Assembly: GCA_019911805.1 (NCBI GenBank) | Contig: JAIOJV010000006.1 | Location: 1 to 55,126, forward strand | DNA from: Gammaproteobacteria bacterium | Lineage (GTDB): Bacteria > Pseudomonadota > Gammaproteobacteria > Thiohalobacterales > Thiohalobacteraceae | Direction of reading: 5' to 3' | Length of the DNA: 55,126 nucleotides | Part shown: positions 47,750 through 55,126 of the stretch, in pieces | Layout: every line of letters begins with the position of its first letter | Position numbering within the stretch: the stretch's first letter is position 1 | Program-made: the position numbers and the translations under genes | The notes under the pieces: model-generated | What the model was told of the DNA's origin: nothing | Seen by the model: only the letters and a program-made list of their open reading frames with translations | Database searches by the model: none

Positions 47750-50428
47750 ATGGGCCCCCATTTTCTCGATCGTCTGTTCGCGCCGCGCGCCATCGCGGTG
47801 TTCGGTGCCAACGAACGGCCGGAGGCCGTCGGCGGCCGGGTGTTTGAAAACCTCTGCGAGAGCGGCTTCGCGGGTGGGTTGTACCCGATCAACCCCAAAC
47901 ACACGCAGGTCCGCGGCCACACCTGCCATCCCGACCTCGCATCCGTCGGCCAGCCGGTCGATCTCGCCGTCATCGCCACGCCGGCCGCCACGGTGCCCGA
48001 CATCCTGCAGGACTGCGGTGAACACGGCGTGCATGCCGCCATCGTCATGTCGGCCGGCTTCGGCGAGGGCGACGGCCGCGGTGCCGCCCTGGAGAAGCGT
48101 ATCGTCAGCATCGCCCGGCGTCATGGCATCCGTCTGCTGGGGCCGAACTGTCTGGGACTGATCCGGCCCTCGGCGCACATGAACGCCACCTTCAGCAAGA
48201 ACACCGCCCTGCCCGGTAAACTCGCGCTGGTCTCACAATCGGGCGCACTGTGCACGGCCATCCTCGACTGGGCGGCCGAGCTCGAGATCGGCTTCTCGGC
48301 GATGGTCTCGCTTGGCAGTGGCGCGGACGTGGGCTTCGGCGACATCCTCGACTATCTCGCCCTGGACCCGGAGACGCACAGTATCCTGCTGTATGTCGAG
48401 GGCCTGCGCGATGCACGCCGGTTCATGAGCGGACTGCGCATCGCTGCGCGCATGAAGCCGGTCATTGTCATCAAGTCGGGGCGGCACGAGGCCGGGTCGC
48501 GCGCCGCGATCACCCATTCCGGCGCCATGGTCGGTGCCGACGACGTGTTTGACGCGGCGCTGCAACGCGCCGGCGCGATCCGTGTGATGACCATCAAACA
48601 GCTGTTCGCCGCCGCCAACCTGCTGTCGACACCGCACCGCGTACAGGGACGACGGCTGGCGGTCATCACCAACGGCGGCGGACCGGCGGTCATGGCCGTC
48701 GACCGCGCCGTCGACCTGGGACTGGAACTCGCCGACCTGTCGCAGGATACCCTGGAGACGCTCGACAAGGCCCTGCCGGCACACTGGTCGCACGCCAATC
48801 CCATCGATGTGCTCGGTGACGCCGGCCCGCAGCGCTACGCTGATGCGGTGCTGGCCTGCCGCCAGGATCCGAACGTCGATGGCATGCTCACCATCCTCAC
48901 CCCGCAGGCCATGACCGATCCCACCGCCTGCGCCGAGGCGGTCATCGCTGCGCATGATGGCGACAGCAAGCCGCTGCTGGCCTGCTGGTTGGGCGCCGCG
49001 CAGGTGGCCGAGGGGAACCGCACCTTCATGCGCCAGCAGGTCCCGGCCTTCAACAACCCCGAATCGGCGGTCGAGGCCTTCGCCTACCTGGCGAGCTATT
49101 ACCGCGGCCAGCAGCTGCTCATGCAGGTGCCGGCGCCCATGGCACGCACCAGCGAGGCCAATGTGGAGGGTGCCCGGCTGATCATCGATGGCGTGCTGGC
49201 CGAGCATCGCAGCATCCTCACCACCGCCGAGTCCAAGGCCCTGTTGCGCACCTTCGGTATCCCGATGACGCAGGCCTTGGAGGCCGATTCGCCCAATGCG
49301 GCGCTGGTGGCCGCCACGTCGGTAGGCTTCCCCGTGGCGATCAAGATCAACTCGCCCGACATCACCCACAAGTCGGACGTCAACGGTGTGCGCCTCAACG
49401 TCACTCATGCGCAGGCGGTACGCAATACCTTTCAGGAACTGGTGAAACAGGCACGCGACAAATTTCCCAACGCCAACATCAAGGGCGTGACCGTGGAGCC
49501 GATGCACAAACCGGCGCACGGCCGCGAATTGCTGGTCGGCGTGGTGCACGACCCGGTATTCGGCCCTGCCATCACCTTCGGTGCCGGTGGCACCCAGGTG
49601 GAGGTGCTGCGCGACCGTGCCGTTGCCCTGCCACCGCTGAATTCATTTCTCGCCGAGAGCATGGTCGGCGCGACCCGCTACGCGCGGGCGCTGGCCGCGT
49701 TCCGCGGTATGCCGGCGATCGACATGACCGCCCTGGTGCAGGTGCTGCGGCGGGTCTCGGAGATGGTCTGCGAGCTGCCACAGATCCGTTCGCTGGACAT
49801 CAATCCGCTGATTGCCGACGAGCACGGTGTTATGGCCCTGGATGCGCGTGTCGAGGTGCAGCACCCGCCACAGTCGCTGGACCGCTACCGGCACATGGCG
49901 ATCCACCCCTACCCGACGCACCTGATCTCCAGGCGGCAGCTGGCCGACGGCACCGATGTGATCATCCGCCCCATCCGCCCCGAGGATGCCGGCATCGAAC
50001 AGTCTTTCGTGCACAGCCTGTCGCCGGAATCGAAGTATTTTCGCTTCATGCAGGGCCTGAACGAACTCACCCAGGAAATGCTCATCCGCTTCACCCAGAT
50101 CGATTACCACCGCGAACTGGCGCTGGTCGCCACACTGGACGACGGCCCGCCCGAGACCGCGTTGGGCATCGCCCGCTACATGACGAACCCCGACGGCAGG
50201 AGCTGCGAATTCGCCCTGGTGGTCGCCGACGCCTGGCAGCGCAAGGGTATCGGCTCACGGCTGATGCTGGCACTGATGGAGGCGGCGCGCGGACGCGGCT
50301 TCCAGGTGATGAACGCTGAGGTCCTCGCCTCCAACCATCACATGCTGGAACTGGTACGTAGCCTCGGCTTCGACGTTCACACCAGCCCCGAGGACAGCGG
50401 CATCAAGGTGGCGACCCGGGCGTTGTAG
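47750..50428 (+). CDS. Acyl-CoA synthetase (ADP-forming)-GNAT fusion, Pat/PatZ-like
   Basis: The 892-residue protein has a CoA-binding Rossmann domain (about 10-130: RAIAVFGANERPEAVGGRVF), two flavodoxin-like ligase domains (about 140-460), an ATP-grasp domain (about 480-700) and a C-terminal GNAT acetyltransferase (about 720-885, with acetyl-CoA loop QRKGIGSRLML at about 830). Pat proteins of this layout acetylate and silence acetyl-CoA synthetase. Unlike Salmonella Pat, the segment THSGAMVGADDVFDAA keeps His256, which aligns with the phosphorylated histidine of active ADP-forming enzymes, so the synthetase half may be functional. AGGAAG precedes the ATG by 6 bases. It is divergent from the deacetylase gene across 98 bp, suggesting joint control. 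Confidence 0.93.
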   Translation: MGPHFLDRLFAPRAIAVFGANERPEAVGGRVFENLCESGFAGGLYPINPKHTQVRGHTCHPDLASVGQPVDLAVIATPAATVPDILQDCGEHGVHAAIVMSAGFGEGDGRGAALEKRIVSIARRHGIRLLGPNCLGLIRPSAHMNATFSKNTALPGKLALVSQSGALCTAILDWAAELEIGFSAMVSLGSGADVGFGDILDYLALDPETHSILLYVEGLRDARRFMSGLRIAARMKPVIVIKSGRHEAGSRAAITHSGAMVGADDVFDAALQRAGAIRVMTIKQLFAAANLLSTPHRVQGRRLAVITNGGGPAVMAVDRAVDLGLELADLSQDTLETLDKALPAHWSHANPIDVLGDAGPQRYADAVLACRQDPNVDGMLTILTPQAMTDPTACAEAVIAAHDGDSKPLLACWLGAAQVAEGNRTFMRQQVPAFNNPESAVEAFAYLASYYRGQQLLMQVPAPMARTSEANVEGARLIIDGVLAEHRSILTTAESKALLRTFGIPMTQALEADSPNAALVAATSVGFPVAIKINSPDITHKSDVNGVRLNVTHAQAVRNTFQELVKQARDKFPNANIKGVTVEPMHKPAHGRELLVGVVHDPVFGPAITFGAGGTQVEVLRDRAVALPPLNSFLAESMVGATRYARALAAFRGMPAIDMTALVQVLRRVSEMVCELPQIRSLDINPLIADEHGVMALDARVEVQHPPQSLDRYRHMAIHPYPTHLISRRQLADGTDVIIRPIRPEDAGIEQSFVHSLSPESKYFRFMQGLNELTQEMLIRFTQIDYHRELALVATLDDGPPETALGIARYMTNPDGRSCEFALVVADAWQRKGIGSRLMLALMEAARGRGFQVMNAEVLASNHHMLELVRSLGFDVHTSPEDSGIKVATRAL

Positions 50429-50482
50429 TGCCACGGGCCTGGAAGACCCGTGGGTGGCACCTCGGGCGCCACAGGCCATCCA

Positions 50483-50559
50483 CCACGGAAGCGCACGAAC
50501 ACCGGGAAGCCGACGGTCCGCTGGCAATATCTTCCGTGTCGTGCCGCGTGCTTCCGTGG
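50483..50559. repeat. CCACGG-type palindromic repeat, copy 5
   Basis: A compact 77-bp copy, CCACGGAAGCGCACGAACAC at the left and CGCGTGCTTCCGTGG at the right, fills the gap between the convergent Pat-like and sorbosone-dehydrogenase-like genes. Nothing else was seen in this gap. Confidence 0.8.
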
Positions 50560-50597
50560 CGATTTCCAGACCATGCCTCCGGCAGGTCACGCCGCCA

Positions 50598-51836
50598 TCA
50601 GTCCCCGCGTCCCCGCCATGTCAGCCGGAACAGGCCGTTGACACCGCTGTCGCTGGTGAAATAGAGCGCCCCATCGGGGCCGACGGCGACCCCGACGGGG
50701 CGCGCCCAGCGCCGTCCGTCCTCCGCCTGAAAGCCGGTGACCAGATCCTCGACGGCGCGCGCCTGCCCCCCCTCGAAACGTACGCGCACCAGTTTGGGCG
50801 GGCGGCGCGTGGCGGCATCGCCGGCAAACCCACCGTCGGGCTGCGTCCCCCAGGAGCCGCGCAAGGCGACGACGGCGTCGAAGTCGAACATCCCGCCGAG
50901 CGCGCCGGCCGGCACGAAGGCGACACCCATGGGGGCATTGCGCGCCGGGAAGGTCGCGACCGGCAGCGTCACGTCCCTCAGCGGCCGTGGTGGTGGGCGT
51001 TTGATACACGCGTCGCGGCGGAGGCGCTCGCCGTCGAACTGGAACCAGGGCATACCGTGGAACGAGCCGGCGGTGATACGGCTGAAATACTCGGGCGGTT
51101 GTGCGTAGCCGTGGTGATCGGGGCCGTTGTTGCTGGCATAGAGTTCACCCGTGCGCGGGTGCCAGTCGAAGCCGACCGGATTGCGCAGACCGGACCCATA
51201 GGCCTCCCAGCGTGGTGGATCGGCCGCCTCGTTCAGTACCAGGATACCGCCGCGGCGCGCATCGAAGGGATAGTCGTCGCCGAGGTATTCATCGCTGCAG
51301 TTACCGCGGATGCCGAGGCTGAGATAGACGCGGCCGTCCGGCCCGATGGCGACACTGCGGCTGTTGTGACCGCTGCCGCCCGGCAGCGCCGCGAGCCGGG
51401 ACAGCGCAGCGGGCGCGATGCGTGCCTGGCCCGGCTCATAGTCCGCGCGGTACAGGCCGTCCGTTCGGGCAATCAGGATTTCACCGGCACGCCGCGCGAC
51501 GCTGTGCGGGTAGCCGCCGGGTTCCACCAGCACATCGGCCGCGGTGTACGGCGGTGCCAGTCGATAGACCTTGCCGGAGCGGGAGCCGATGAACAGCTCA
51601 CCGTCGGCGGCGAAACTCAGCAGGCGCGGACCGTCCAACGCAGCGGTCAGCAGTTCCAGCCGCTGGCCCGCCGGTACCTGCACCACGACCGTTTCCCCGG
51701 GAAGGGCGAGCGGTTGCCGTTCGTACTGCAGCGGCGGCGACGCGGCGGCGACAGCCGTCATCAGTATGCCGCCCAGTGCGAGCAGTGCAGTACGGGCGGG
51801 TCCCGTCCGACAGACATACCCTGATGGTTTCCGCAT
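50598..51836 (-). CDS. Exported PQQ/sorbosone-dehydrogenase-like beta-propeller
   Basis: The 412-residue protein has a signal peptide (TALLALGGILMTAVAAASPP) and a six-bladed propeller of the soluble glucose/sorbosone dehydrogenase type. Typical motifs are SGHNSRSVAIGPDGRVYLSL, YGSGLRNPVGFDWHPRTGEL, ASNNGPD and RPVGVAVGPDGALYFTSDSG. Known members oxidise sugars or aldoses with pyrroloquinoline quinone in the periplasm; many homologues have no known substrate. Two cysteines (GNCSDEYL and RDACIKRPP) fit a disulfide. ATG 51836 is preferred over ATG 51842 because AGAGGG stands 6 bases before it. A long in-frame upstream extension to 52070 has no support. No heme domain or quinone synthesis gene is nearby, so activity is open. 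Confidence 0.82.
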   Translation of the reverse strand: MRKPSGYVCRTGPARTALLALGGILMTAVAAASPPLQYERQPLALPGETVVVQVPAGQRLELLTAALDGPRLLSFAADGELFIGSRSGKVYRLAPPYTAADVLVEPGGYPHSVARRAGEILIARTDGLYRADYEPGQARIAPAALSRLAALPGGSGHNSRSVAIGPDGRVYLSLGIRGNCSDEYLGDDYPFDARRGGILVLNEAADPPRWEAYGSGLRNPVGFDWHPRTGELYASNNGPDHHGYAQPPEYFSRITAGSFHGMPWFQFDGERLRRDACIKRPPPRPLRDVTLPVATFPARNAPMGVAFVPAGALGGMFDFDAVVALRGSWGTQPDGGFAGDAATRRPPKLVRVRFEGGQARAVEDLVTGFQAEDGRRWARPVGVAVGPDGALYFTSDSGVNGLFRLTWRGRGD

Positions 51837-51964
51837 GGCCATCCCTCTGCTATCTTGAAGATTCACAAAACATGCTTCTACTGGAGCGATATCCCGTACA
51901 GCACCTCTGACAATATCCAATAGCACATGAAAGCCCATCGGGCCGCAACCGAGGAGATGATTCA

Positions 51965-52327
51965 ATGACTGGACTAGTCCGTTGCACTCAGCACACCGGG
52001 AAAGGATACAAAGGGCTGCTGCCCGTCCTGGTGGGTATTGTGTTGGGCTTGAGCCTGACCGGCGCAGCATCTGCCGAAGAGATGAACAAGAGCGAAAGCA
52101 GCGCCTGGCTTCCCAGCCTGATCACCGCGACGCCCCAGGAGGGATTCGCGCTGGCCGTGAAGCTCTCCCAAAAGGGGGTGGCAACCGTCCAGCCGGACAG
52201 CAGTGTTCGCAAGGCGTTGCGCGGTGCCTATGCACACGACCCGGACAGCCTGATTGCCACCACCCAGGTGATCGCCATTCACTTCCAGACCGTGGCGGCA
52301 GCCAATAATTACTGGAAGGAGCACTGA
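51965..52327 (+). CDS. Small exported protein of unknown function
   Basis: I do not recognise this family. The frame encodes 120 residues with a convincing signal peptide (GLLPVLVGIVLGLSLTGAAS, cut after ASA at about 37) and a mature part of about 83 residues that is hydrophilic, lacks cysteine and ends NYWKEH. A good ribosome binding site (GAGGAG, 7 bases before the ATG) supports translation. It is divergent from the propeller gene across 128 bp and is followed by a strong stem-loop. A periplasmic location is likely; the function is unknown. Confidence 0.7.
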   Translation: MTGLVRCTQHTGKGYKGLLPVLVGIVLGLSLTGAASAEEMNKSESSAWLPSLITATPQEGFALAVKLSQKGVATVQPDSSVRKALRGAYAHDPDSLIATTQVIAIHFQTVAAANNYWKEH

Positions 52328-52431
52328 GACGTACCCGGGTAGCTGCAAGGGCGGCGTATCGACATCCGCCCCTCCTGGTCGGTGTAACCGACCGGCCTCA
52401 ACAATTCCCCTTCCGGCAGACACCGCTGTCA

Positions 52432-52470
52432 ACCAACGCTGGCGCCACTGAAACCGGCGCCAGCGTTGGT
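52432..52470. terminator. 15-bp stem-loop after the small exported protein
   Basis: CCAACGCTGGCGCC (52433-52446) and GGCGCCAGCGTTGG (52456-52469) are perfect reverse complements with a 9-base loop, and one more A-T pair extends the stem to 15 bp. No T-run follows. It lies about 105 bases after the stop codon and 170 before the DsrE-like gene. Besides transcript ending it could be a protein binding site. Confidence 0.55.
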
Positions 52471-52639
52471 CTGCCTGTGTATTTCGCAGCGAGGCAACCT
52501 TCCAGCCCTTGCGACGATGGAATTCCGGTAACGATCCGCCCTGCCCTTCCGCATGCCGTTTCGGCTAGACTGCTGATTGCGATCCGCAGTACAGCAACGG
52601 CTTACCAAAACCTGCATTATCAAAGCCCAAGGAGCCACC

Positions 52640-53110
52640 ATGCGATTCCTGCTCATCTTGACGCTGCTGCCGATGTTCGCCGGCGCCCAGACCGTGGAGG
52701 ATGCGCCCTGGGGCAGCGGTAACATCCACGACATCGAATACGAGCCGCACAAGGTCGTCTACGACGTTGCGGTCGCCGATGCCGACGCCTTCGGGCGTGT
52801 GCTGGACCGCGCCAGCACCCTCAGCGCCGTCTACCATGCCGACCCGTTCCGGGCCTCTATCGTGCTGGTCCTGCATGGCGATGAGTTGCCCCTGTTCGAT
52901 ACCCGTAAATTCGCACAACACGAAGAGCTGATGCGGCGCGCCCAGAGTCTGACAGTCGGTGGCACCATTGAGCTGCGTATGTGCCGTCTCGCGGCCGCGG
53001 CCCACGGCATGCAGCCGCAACATATCCACGGCTTCGTACAGATCATACCCATGGCCGATGCGGAGATCGTGCGGCTGCAGCAGGAGGAAGGTTACGTCTA
53101 CATGCGCTGA
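52640..53110 (+). CDS. Exported DsrE-superfamily protein
   Basis: The 156-residue protein has a signal peptide (RFLLILTLLPMFAGA, cut after about residue 16) and a DsrE/F-like domain. Landmarks are KVVYDVAVADADAFGRVLDR, SIVLVLHGDELPLFDTRKF and ELRMCRLAAAAHGM with the single conserved Cys115. The C-terminus is GFVQIIPMADAEIVRLQQEE. Cytosolic DsrE relays sulfur in Dsr and Tus systems; exported relatives occur near sulfur and thiosulfate genes, but their role is not established. AAGGAG at 52629-52634 fixes ATG 52640. It stands alone here, followed by a 129-base gap and the convergent ppnN gene. Confidence 0.85.
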   Translation: MRFLLILTLLPMFAGAQTVEDAPWGSGNIHDIEYEPHKVVYDVAVADADAFGRVLDRASTLSAVYHADPFRASIVLVLHGDELPLFDTRKFAQHEELMRRAQSLTVGGTIELRMCRLAAAAHGMQPQHIHGFVQIIPMADAEIVRLQQEEGYVYMR

Positions 53111-53239
53111 GGCGCACTGCGCAGTACAGCATCACCACAGCCATACCGATACTTGCGCCCTCTACCGCCGTCAACATGGCGGCTGGCTACCGCGAAGCTG
53201 TATCCAACACCAGGGTCACAAAACCGTACCGGCTCTCTG

Positions 53240-54616
53240 TTATTTGACCAACCGGTAGCACGGCTTATAAACCGTGCCTGGCAGTTTCATGCGGCCGGCG
53301 GTGACAAACGCCGACAGCAGCTCGTCCATGGGATCGAGGATACTGCGTTGGCCACGGATCTCGAACAGGCCGTGCTGCTCGATGGCACGGATGCCCTCGT
53401 CCTTGACGTTGCCGGCGACCACACCCGAGAACACACGCCGCAGGTTGGCGGCGAGCAGATGCCGCTCCTGGTCCTTGTGCAGTTCGAGCCCGGCCATGTT
53501 CTCGTGCGTAGGCACGAACGGCCGCTGAAACTCGTCATCGATCTTCAGCAGCCAGTTGTAGTAGTAGGCATCCTCGTGCGCCTTACGGAAGGCACGCACG
53601 TCCTGCATACCGGCGAGCATTGTCCGTGCGACCTCCTCCGAATCGTCGATGATGATCCGATAGAGTGTCCGCACCTCCGGTCCGAGCGTCGTCGCGATGA
53701 ATGCATCGATCTGGTGGAAGTACTCCCGTGCCGATTCCGGTCCGCTGAAGATCAGCGGAAACGGTATACCGGCATTGTCCGGATGCAGCAGGATGCCGAG
53801 CAGATACAGCATCTCCTCGGCCGTGCCCACACCGCCGGGAAATACCACGATGCCGTGGCCGGTGCGCACGAAGGCCTCCAGGCGCTTCTCGATGTCCGGC
53901 ATGATGATCAGTTCGTTGACGATGGGATTGGGCGACTCGGCGGCGATGATGCCCGGCTCCGAGATACCCAGGTACTGGCCGTCGCGAATCCGCTGTTTGG
54001 CATGGCCGATGGTGGCGCCCTTCATCGGCCCCTTCATCGCCCCCGGACCACAGCCGGTGCAGACGTCCAGCCCGCGCAGCCCCATCTGGTAACCGACTTC
54101 CTTGGTATAGTCGTACTCCTCGCGTGAGATGGAGTGGCCGCCCCAGCACACCACCAGGTTCGGATGCACACCCGTGTGCATCACGTCGGCGTTGCGCAGG
54201 ATGTGGAATACGGCATTGGTGACACCGGCCGAATCCTCGAGATCGAAACTGGGATTCTCACTGATCTCCTCGCTGACGAAGATCACGTCGCGCAGCACCG
54301 CGAACAGGTGCTCGTTGATACCTCTGATGAGCTTGCCGTCGACGAAGGCACTGGTCGGTGCGCCAGTCAGCTGCAGCTTGATGCCGCGCTCCTGCTGCAG
54401 TATCCGGATATCGAAGGACCGGTAGCGTTCCAGCAGTTCCTTGCCGTCGTCGAGGTAATTGCCGCAGTTGAGCACCGCCAGCGAACAGTTGCGGAACAAC
54501 TGGTACAGGCCGCCCTGGCTGCTGTCGAGCAGCTTATTGGCCTCGGCCTTGGACAACACATCCAAGTGCCCCGGCTGAGGAGAGACAAGTGCATCGACGA
54601 CCTGTTCCATCTGCAT
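53240..54616 (-). CDS. ppnN: Pyrimidine/purine nucleotide 5'-monophosphate nucleosidase PpnN
   Basis: The 458-residue protein, close in size to Escherichia coli PpnN (YgdH, 454), cleaves nucleoside monophosphates into base and ribose 5-phosphate and is activated by (p)ppGpp. The LOG-type core has CTGCGPGAMKGPMKGA (about 186-201) and the catalytic PGGVGTAEE motif (260-268). N-terminal and C-terminal domains around it match the ppGpp-binding type (VLNCGNYLDDGKELLERY near 48, PGTVYKPCYRL at the end). GGAGGAA 9 bases upstream supports ATG 54616. DksA, another stringent-response protein, is also in the window, but the genes are 41 kb apart. Confidence 0.94.
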   Translation of the reverse strand: MQMEQVVDALVSPQPGHLDVLSKAEANKLLDSSQGGLYQLFRNCSLAVLNCGNYLDDGKELLERYRSFDIRILQQERGIKLQLTGAPTSAFVDGKLIRGINEHLFAVLRDVIFVSEEISENPSFDLEDSAGVTNAVFHILRNADVMHTGVHPNLVVCWGGHSISREEYDYTKEVGYQMGLRGLDVCTGCGPGAMKGPMKGATIGHAKQRIRDGQYLGISEPGIIAAESPNPIVNELIIMPDIEKRLEAFVRTGHGIVVFPGGVGTAEEMLYLLGILLHPDNAGIPFPLIFSGPESAREYFHQIDAFIATTLGPEVRTLYRIIIDDSEEVARTMLAGMQDVRAFRKAHEDAYYYNWLLKIDDEFQRPFVPTHENMAGLELHKDQERHLLAANLRRVFSGVVAGNVKDEGIRAIEQHGLFEIRGQRSILDPMDELLSAFVTAGRMKLPGTVYKPCYRLVK

Positions 54617-54957
54617 ATCCGACCATTCCTCCGAAATCGCACTGAAGCGCGGCGCATTGTAAGGGACTCGGCCCGCACCAGCCTAAAAACTGCATTTGCC
54701 ACGGCATCACGCAGAAAAATACGGGCAAGGTCATAGGCTCTAACCGACGCCTTCGGCACCCGGCAGGTGGTGAACCGCGGCTGCCGGGATGGCCTGTGTT
54801 GCTGCGTCTTCCGTGGCGGAAATGATTTCCCCGGCTCCACACTACCTGTCGGGCCGGTGACGCGTGGGGGACCCATCCGCTATTCGACGTTGCAAGAGCC
54901 GGGCCGTTAACCCATAGGCTCTCCTCGGTCAGTGAGGAAGTACGGTACAGTGCCCAC
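54617..54957. other. Gap between ppnN and the last gene, with repeat
   Basis: The 341 bases upstream of ppnN contain one CCACGG-type repeat and no gene. Near its end, TTGCAA (54890-54895) followed after 17 bases by CATAGG could be a weak promoter for the partial gene at 54958. Confidence 0.4.
54699..54816. repeat. CCACGG-type palindromic repeat, copy 6 (diverged)
   Basis: It begins CCACGGCATCACGCAG, preceded by CTAAAAACTGCATTTG, the same flank as copy 1 at 24343-24358. It ends GCGTCTTCCGTGG. The interior is unrelated to the other copies. Confidence 0.65.
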
Positions 54958-55126
54958 ATGCCGCCCACACCCACTGCACCGCCAACCCACCCCGGCCCGC
55001 CACCAGGAGCCTCCCGCCGCCACGGCCTGTCGGCCCTGGTGTTGGCCGGGTTGTTGGGCGGGTTAGTGGGCGCATTGGCGGGCAGCCCACCCGCCACGGC
55101 GGCGATGGAGCCAGCGGGGCGTCCAC
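54958..55126 (+). CDS. Possible membrane-anchored protein, N-terminal part (runs off window)
   Basis: A frame from ATG 54958 stays open to the window edge (56 residues). It has a proline-rich start (PPTPTAPPTHPGPPPGAS), two arginines and a glycine-rich hydrophobic helix (GLSALVLAGLLGGLVGALAG). This could be a single anchor or signal segment of an exported protein. The purine-rich GAGGAAG at 54933-54939 is farther from the ATG than usual. The family cannot be named from this part. Confidence 0.4.
   Translation, partial: MPPTPTAPPTHPGPPPGASRRHGLSALVLAGLLGGLVGALAGSPPATAAMEPAGRP

Noticed and set aside
53240-54616. Lysine decarboxylase annotation for the ppnN product
   Set aside because: The PGGVGTAEE motif belongs to the LOG/nucleosidase family, once misnamed lysine decarboxylase, and the flanking domains match PpnN.

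Overview
The window is high-GC chromosomal DNA from a gammaproteobacterium, with almost no space between genes. Three things place it: the block rimP-nusA-infB-rbfA-truB-rpsO-pnp in the Escherichia coli order, a zipA-smc junction, and a dksA-gluQ pair. A DsrC-type protein, a periplasmic DsrE-type protein, a SLC13/TrkA-C carrier of the kind often assigned to sulfate, a CysZ-like protein and a CbbY-like phosphatase together suggest a sulfur-oxidising, perhaps CO2-fixing lineage such as a Chromatiales or Acidiferrobacter relative. That placement is inference; there is no rRNA or tRNA gene here to settle it.

Layout. 1-3746 (minus) holds the 5' end of zipA and all of smc. 3755-4544 holds two different inverted-repeat elements around queF, one of which overlaps the queF stop codon. 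4559-9333 (plus) encodes a ribulokinase-like FGGY kinase, a CHASE-GGDEF-EAL signalling protein and a CysZ-like membrane protein. 9354-11390 (minus) encodes an aminotransferase and a CbbY-like HAD phosphatase. 11630-21123 (plus) encodes DksA with a histone-like tail, GluQ-RS, acetyl-CoA synthetase, an exported WD40-like protein, an AsmA-like protein and a SLC13 carrier. 21219-30857 (minus) holds a DsrC-like protein that keeps only one of the two usual cysteines, then pnp back to rimP, driven from a recognisable promoter and a roughly 200-nt leader with a terminator.

31227-33274 holds two L,D-transpeptidases on either side of an Lpp-type lipoprotein. 33421-37651 (minus) is an RND efflux adaptor and pump. 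37921-40074 (plus) has an MscS channel and a cNMP-GGDEF protein. 40113-44237 (minus) is a very large uncharacterised membrane protein. 44439-46718 is recQ placed between inverted copies of a composite repeat. 46749-50428 is a divergent pair, an AcuC-like deacetylase and a Pat-like acyl-CoA synthetase/acetyltransferase. 50598-55126 has a sorbosone-dehydrogenase-like propeller, a small exported unknown, a DsrE-like protein, PpnN and the start of a membrane-anchored protein.

Working together: acs, the Pat-like enzyme and the AcuC-like deacetylase fit a reversible lysine-acetylation circuit. DksA and PpnN both belong to the (p)ppGpp response. Lpp and its flanking transpeptidases fit an outer-membrane tethering module. 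The most distinctive non-coding signal is a family of six intergenic palindromic elements that begin CCACGG and end CCGTGG. Two of them sit inside the otherwise conserved translation operon, one of those nested in a second repeat, and two bracket recQ. No CRISPR array, tRNA, rRNA, integrase or transposase gene was seen.
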